Source of the DNA: Sipunculus nudus
Taxonomy: Eukaryota > Annelida > Sipuncula > Golfingiida > Sipunculidae
Direction of reading: 5' to 3'
DNA: 64,000 bases
NCBI GenBank assembly: GCA_026874595.1
Contig: CM049318.1
Location: 42,450,456-42,514,455 of the forward strand
Shown: positions 59,467 to 64,000 of the stretch, one piece after another
Layout: every line of letters starts with the position of its first letter
Position numbering within the stretch: the first letter of the stretch is position 1
Program-made: the position numbers and the translations under genes
Notes under the pieces: model-generated
Told to the model about the DNA's origin: nothing
What the model saw: only the letters and a program-made list of their open reading frames with translations
Databases searched by the model: none

Positions 59467-62400
59467 GGACGGCTTAATACTCTAAAACAGATTTATTTGT
59501 GTGCATGCATTTTGCTATGGTGCGAACAAGTTTACTTTGTTTTAATTACAAGAACAACCTGATTTTTACACACCAGCATTCTCTGCAATCTTTGATAAGC
59601 CTGATATCTGTCTGATGTTACACAAGTACTGAGGAAGGTTTTTTTTCATCAAATAAAGCTTAATACACCGATGTTATTTTCTTCTGGAACAAGAAAAGTA
59701 GCTTCCGTGATCCAGGTAACTCTTTGAATCACATTCCTTTGAAAGGTTGCACCGGACCTTATTTAAAACTGGCGAAAATTTCATATATGTGAAAATTCCT
59801 ATTTTGTCAGTATAACAAAAAATACACTCGCAAAAAAATACATCTGAGCAGTTGTTAAAATTTGTGTATTCAAAGGAAGTTGAAGCCTCTGTGACTTTTA
59901 TGAAAGAGATCTTGGTGGATTGGACTCTACGAGAAAAAACATAGAAGTTCAGTATACAACATGAAAAAGTATACGGGTCTGTATATATTGGACATGATAC
60001 AATACAGAATCACAGATGAATTTCAAATTCAATTAAAATTGGTCCTTAAAGTTCCCCAGACTGTTCACCTAGTGCACTAACATTATGCATGTGCAGCAGT
60101 GAGCCGTCAGCATTAAAACGAAATTCATAAAGCACTTCAAGTACACGTGCACTGGAATTTAAAAGGTTAATTTGATCTAAATGTTTATATACGATATTAC
60201 GAACGGAAAATTGTGATTATTAACAGCTGATGGAATATAAAGGCCACCTTTTTTTGAATATGATATGCAAGTTTTGTTATATTTTTCCGTTTGGTTCGTT
60301 GGTTGTTTGTCTGTTAGTATCTGTCTGGTAAGAGTTTTCTGATGAAATTCATAGCAGGGTTAGAATAATTCATTACATTTTTAGATACTCTGGACAACCG
60401 TACTTTATTTTTAATCACGGAGTTTGTACCATTGTCCCACAGGGTTACTCCATTGTCCCATGTAGAGGCGAATCCATTGATAGGTAATTGGACCCGCATT
60501 TGCAAAACAACTGGCCAGGTGATACCGTTTTATTGAATCCTGACATGGTGCCCAAAACAAGAATGCTTGATTAGGGGGATCCTGGCGGGGTATCCGGGTA
60601 TTCATCCGACTTCACACAGATTTAGTTTTTTTAGGAGATTTAATTTTAAAAAGTAAATTACACCTTGTAGAAAATTTGCATGAAACTATGCACAATAATA
60701 GCATGACCATGCAGTTATGCGAATTCTTTTAACAAAAATATTACTTTGACAATGTTTGTACATGATCCAATTTTGACACCAACTTTAATTCTTTAATTTG
60801 AAATAAATCAACAAAATGAAAAAAAAATAAACTTCTCATCTGAAAATTAAAGTCAATCCAAAATAATTATTTTTGAACATTATTTGTCAGCGATTTGCTT
60901 ATTGTGTCCCTAAATATTTAGAAAATATAGTCATTAAATCTTAGTATTTTATTTTGAATTGGAAAAATGAAATCATACGGATTATCATTTTGGTTAAAGT
61001 CCTTGAAAATTTCAACGACTGAGCAATGTCGGATAATTGTGCGACGATAGATTTTTAAAATAACACCGAGAACTATCTATTCTTAAAATGGAATGTGCAT
61101 TTTCCTATTATTGCACATACCGACAGGTAAAAAAACTATTTTTAAATTTATTACTAATAAAATTATAAAACTACGAAACTGGGTTGGGTGAGGTAATCAC
61201 AAGACTTTGCTGGGCTCCTTGAAGGTTTTAGGTAATAGTAATGCATCATTTTACTGTTGACTGGGATCGTGCAGTCTTCTAAGAGCCCATATAGGTTCCT
61301 GAGACTATGTTTCTGTGGCACATGGTTTCTTAGGTCAAGCCGCCAAGGTAACGTTATCGTCCTCACCATTTGGGTTCCCTGATGAGTGTCGTGCTGTTAT
61401 AGCTCCTCCAGTAGCCCTCTACTCAGAGTTGTTAAACTGTTCAATCAAGCAGAAGAAAAGAATACCTATAGTGTTAATTAAAAATTCATTTTGTTACCAA
61501 TTACAACAAAATATACACGGATAAAACAGAAGAAACATTATAATGATGTTTTCTATGCTTATATGCCCAGATCAACTAAAGCTTGGTATCACCATCTTAG
61601 TAGATTTAGTACATTTTTTTCAAAATGGTCAGTGGTTTGGACTTAGATGGCAGGAGTCATAATGTAATGATTATCGATTATCTAGTATGATCTTGATCAG
61701 TAAGAATGATTAAACGTCTTCTAGAACTAAACAAAGATTTAACTGACCTGTCCTTATATCGGGGAGGCATACATATAACTATTTATTTGATTTCTTCACG
61801 TTTTGGTGTTTTATACTGAAAGCTGGTAACATGTGGATCACATGTCTCCAGTGTGGAACGATTCCTCCAAATTAATGTAAATATATATAATGACTTTTAG
61901 ACATGAGGTATGATATCAAAATAATTGTTTTGATGAAATAATGCTCTTGTTTTCTTGTTTTTAAACAACTTTTAATCAATAAACTTTTACCAACCAAGAA
62001 AAATGTTATATTTAGTGCTTTCATTAAGAATATGCACTGGGAGATCACTCCGTCATTAGGCATCTCGGATAAATTGCTGTGAGTATATATAAGTAGGTAT
62101 TGTATCCGGACACCCTTTCGATACCAAGATTTTATGACGCAAACACCCCTAAAGGTTTACCAAATTACTCTAAATAAACAACAATTCATTTGCCGTTGCG
62201 TTTCAGATTAGGATTTCCCGGTCAGAGCAATCAGCACGTAGATGGCGTTTGGGTAAATTCTCTCTGCACCAATAGACACAATTCCCCGGAAATCTTCGTG
62301 TGCGTCATCTTAATGGGGATCTGGCAGTGGTTTTTCTAAAGGGTCTTGCGGCCCCTTTCATGTTAAGAAGAATTTAAAATACGGCGGGGTACAGAGTTCG

Positions 62401-62836
62401 AGTAAACGGTCGTGTACCGTGTGACGAAATCGGCCATGTTGATGGACATGCCTTTGGTGAAAAGACAGAACCCAGTGTTAAATCTGTCTGGCGCAAGGAG
62501 TATCAGGTTAACGTGTATTGATTCAGAAAAAAATTGTCTACTTCAGGATCGAGGATGATTTCAGAAATAGGAAACACCGAAGTGAAAGGATGACAATAAA
62601 AAGTAACTGAAAAGGAGTCAGAGCGGGATGGAGATATAGGTCCTCATTGATCACAGATGGTGGTCTGATATTATAATGTGTTATTATGATTCGAATTATT
62701 TAAACCCGTCAAAGTTGACAGATCTACATAGTTACTTCAATAAATGTGGTGAAAGCCTGGTCCCAAGCTGTTAAATACAAAGGTAACATACTGGTGCAGA
62801 CTGTCCTGTAGAACGCTATACAATGTGGACGTATAC
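59467..62836. other. Long stretch without a recognisable gene
   Basis: About 3.4 kb of AT-rich sequence. The minus frame 61163-61369 looks somewhat protein-like but has no motif I can name. Nothing else is supported. Confidence 0.45.
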
Positions 62837-63035
62837 CAGGGGCGGATCCAGGATTTAGGAAAAAAAGGGGGGGTCCAACCCATGGGGACTTATGAAAATC
62901 CTAAAAAAAAGGTCATCATGTCTGGAAAAGGTGGGGTCCAGGCCGCAAAATTACGTCAAAAGCCCCTTAAAAAAGGTTGCTTCGGGTGAAAAAAGGAGGG
63001 TCCGGACCCCCTGGACCCCCCTTGATCCGCTTCTG
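62837..63035. mobile_element. Short GGGGCGGATCC-ended element, 199 bp
   Basis: The left end CAGGGGCGGATCCAGGATTT and the right end TTGATCCGCTTCTG are imperfect inverted repeats. GGGGGGGTCCAA and GGACCCCCTGGACCCCCC form internal inverted blocks. Such CAGGGGCGGATC termini are common among animal non-autonomous DNA elements. Flanks TATAC and TACAC are similar but not identical. Confidence 0.6.
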
Positions 63036-64000
63036 TACACTCATTTATAAATATAATCAAATTGCCATAAAATACCCTCTCGAAAAAGTGAACATTCCAG
63101 GTTGTTATTTACTTAAAAAGTCAGGATTTATAACTGTTTAATATTATTCATGAAATCGAATTTCAGAGGATTTTGGATATAAAATACTTAAAAAATTTAT
63201 CGCTTTGAACCAAACCGAAATCAGCTTTTGATAACCCAACTCTATTGTGCTGTTATGAGTAGACACCGTAGTTGTTTCAATGTGATAACCAACCTCTCAT
63301 GATATTATACATTTTTTAGTTTCATGTGGCAAACCCATGATCTAATATGAATTTAGTAACAACAACTAAAAACAATATGTAATCGTGACATAGTCGCCAG
63401 CCTTGTCCAGCTGTCACCTGTAAGGACTCCATAGCATTCTCGTGTCTGGTAAAAACAGGGTCAGAGTAGAGCCCATCAAATGTCACACAGTGCTGAAAAC
63501 CAGACCTCTCTAGCAACTAGACCTGTATAGCTGAAATGTGGCTGGGTTATAAGAGTTGTTGTGAAATCTCACTTATTCTCGTTTGATGTCGCGAGATTTC
63601 ATGAGACTTTCAAATGTTACCCTCTCTTTCAAATGCTAAAACTCAACCTCTCTATCATAAAAAGTCGCCGAGTTACAAGTTTTCCCGTGGAATCTCGCTT
63701 GTTCTCGTTTGACGCCTAACGAAACAATGGCCGAATAGAAAACAAGCATTCTTTCTTCGGTCATGCATAACGTTTTGACCAAGTATGAAGATGGACTGAT
63801 AGACAAACAAATAGGCAGACATAAAGACACGACGATAAGCCGGAAGCTGGTGACTCTAATCACAATAACAGCTGTGGATGTTTTCTAGAGACCAATTTCG
63901 ACCAAAAGTTGTTACGAAAAAAAAGGCAGCGATACATTTTCAGGTGATAAAATTAATTTTCTTTACAGGTAAAATTCGCCTGATTTCTTTATATCACGTC
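63036..64000. other. No gene seen
   Basis: AT-rich sequence. A short duplicated phrase (AATCTC(A/G)CTT(A/G)TTCTCGTTTGA) occurs at about 63567 and 63690. Minus frames at 63322-63516 and 63636-63863 lack motifs. Confidence 0.5.

Overview
This looks like nuclear DNA from a metazoan, most likely a marine invertebrate and perhaps a bivalve mollusc. The taxon guess is weak. It rests on an AT-rich background, very long (AT)n and (C)n/(G)n tracts, several solo-LTR and MITE-like copies, many minisatellites, and a decayed gene of a family I recall from molluscs, cnidarians and echinoderms (HEEADT, DTD and HAFTGCD motifs, then a Cys-rich CXC-like tail). No bacterial or organellar gene organisation is visible. 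I find no intact protein-coding gene. Almost every long open frame comes from a tandem repeat whose unit length is a multiple of three.

Layout. 1-3.6 kb: a cluster of TTGCCGCGCGGCAA palindromes and copies of dispersed families (here called A, B and C). 3.9-5.0 kb: a 39-bp minisatellite. 5.2-6.0 kb: a solo LTR. 8.3-9.1 kb: a second family B copy. 9.4-11.4 kb: family D fragments surrounding a dimeric palindrome-bearing satellite of about 280 bp. 13.4-13.9 kb: the best family D + C composite. 14.4-15.4 kb: a frameshifted pseudogene on the minus strand. 15.4-16.9 kb: a family A copy running into a 75-bp minisatellite. 19.1-22.7 kb: a 93-unit, 39-bp array. 23.4-25.1 kb: a 24-bp array broken by a 0.4-kb insertion, then a 70-bp array.

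28.6-30.1 kb: degenerate 23-bp and regular 54-bp arrays. 30.7-31.35 kb: a diverged solo LTR. 31.8-34.0 kb: a 40-bp array. 37.3-37.6 kb: a TIR element. 38.3-40.3 kb: a 50-bp array that grades into a 48/49-bp array. 40.7-41.3 kb: a possible promoter and noncoding first exon. 43.2-46.0 kb: a 45-bp array. 48.7 kb: a perfect 30-bp hairpin. 49.5-50.2 kb: a GC-rich 46-bp array.

52.05-57.13 kb is the most structured locus. A 40-bp satellite array is interrupted by a 3.8-kb element (52670-56485) with TGTTAC...GTAACA termini, 82-bp inverted repeats about 95% identical, and a CCATC target-site duplication. That element itself contains a minus-strand solo LTR, a SINE-like piece and microsatellites. 58.9 kb: a tRNA-like SINE fragment. 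59.06-59.47 and 62.84-63.04 kb: MITE-like elements. The rest is AT-rich sequence in which I recognise nothing.

Tandem arrays make up roughly 19 kb, about 30% of the window. The region reads as a satellite and transposon accumulation zone rather than a set of cooperating genes.
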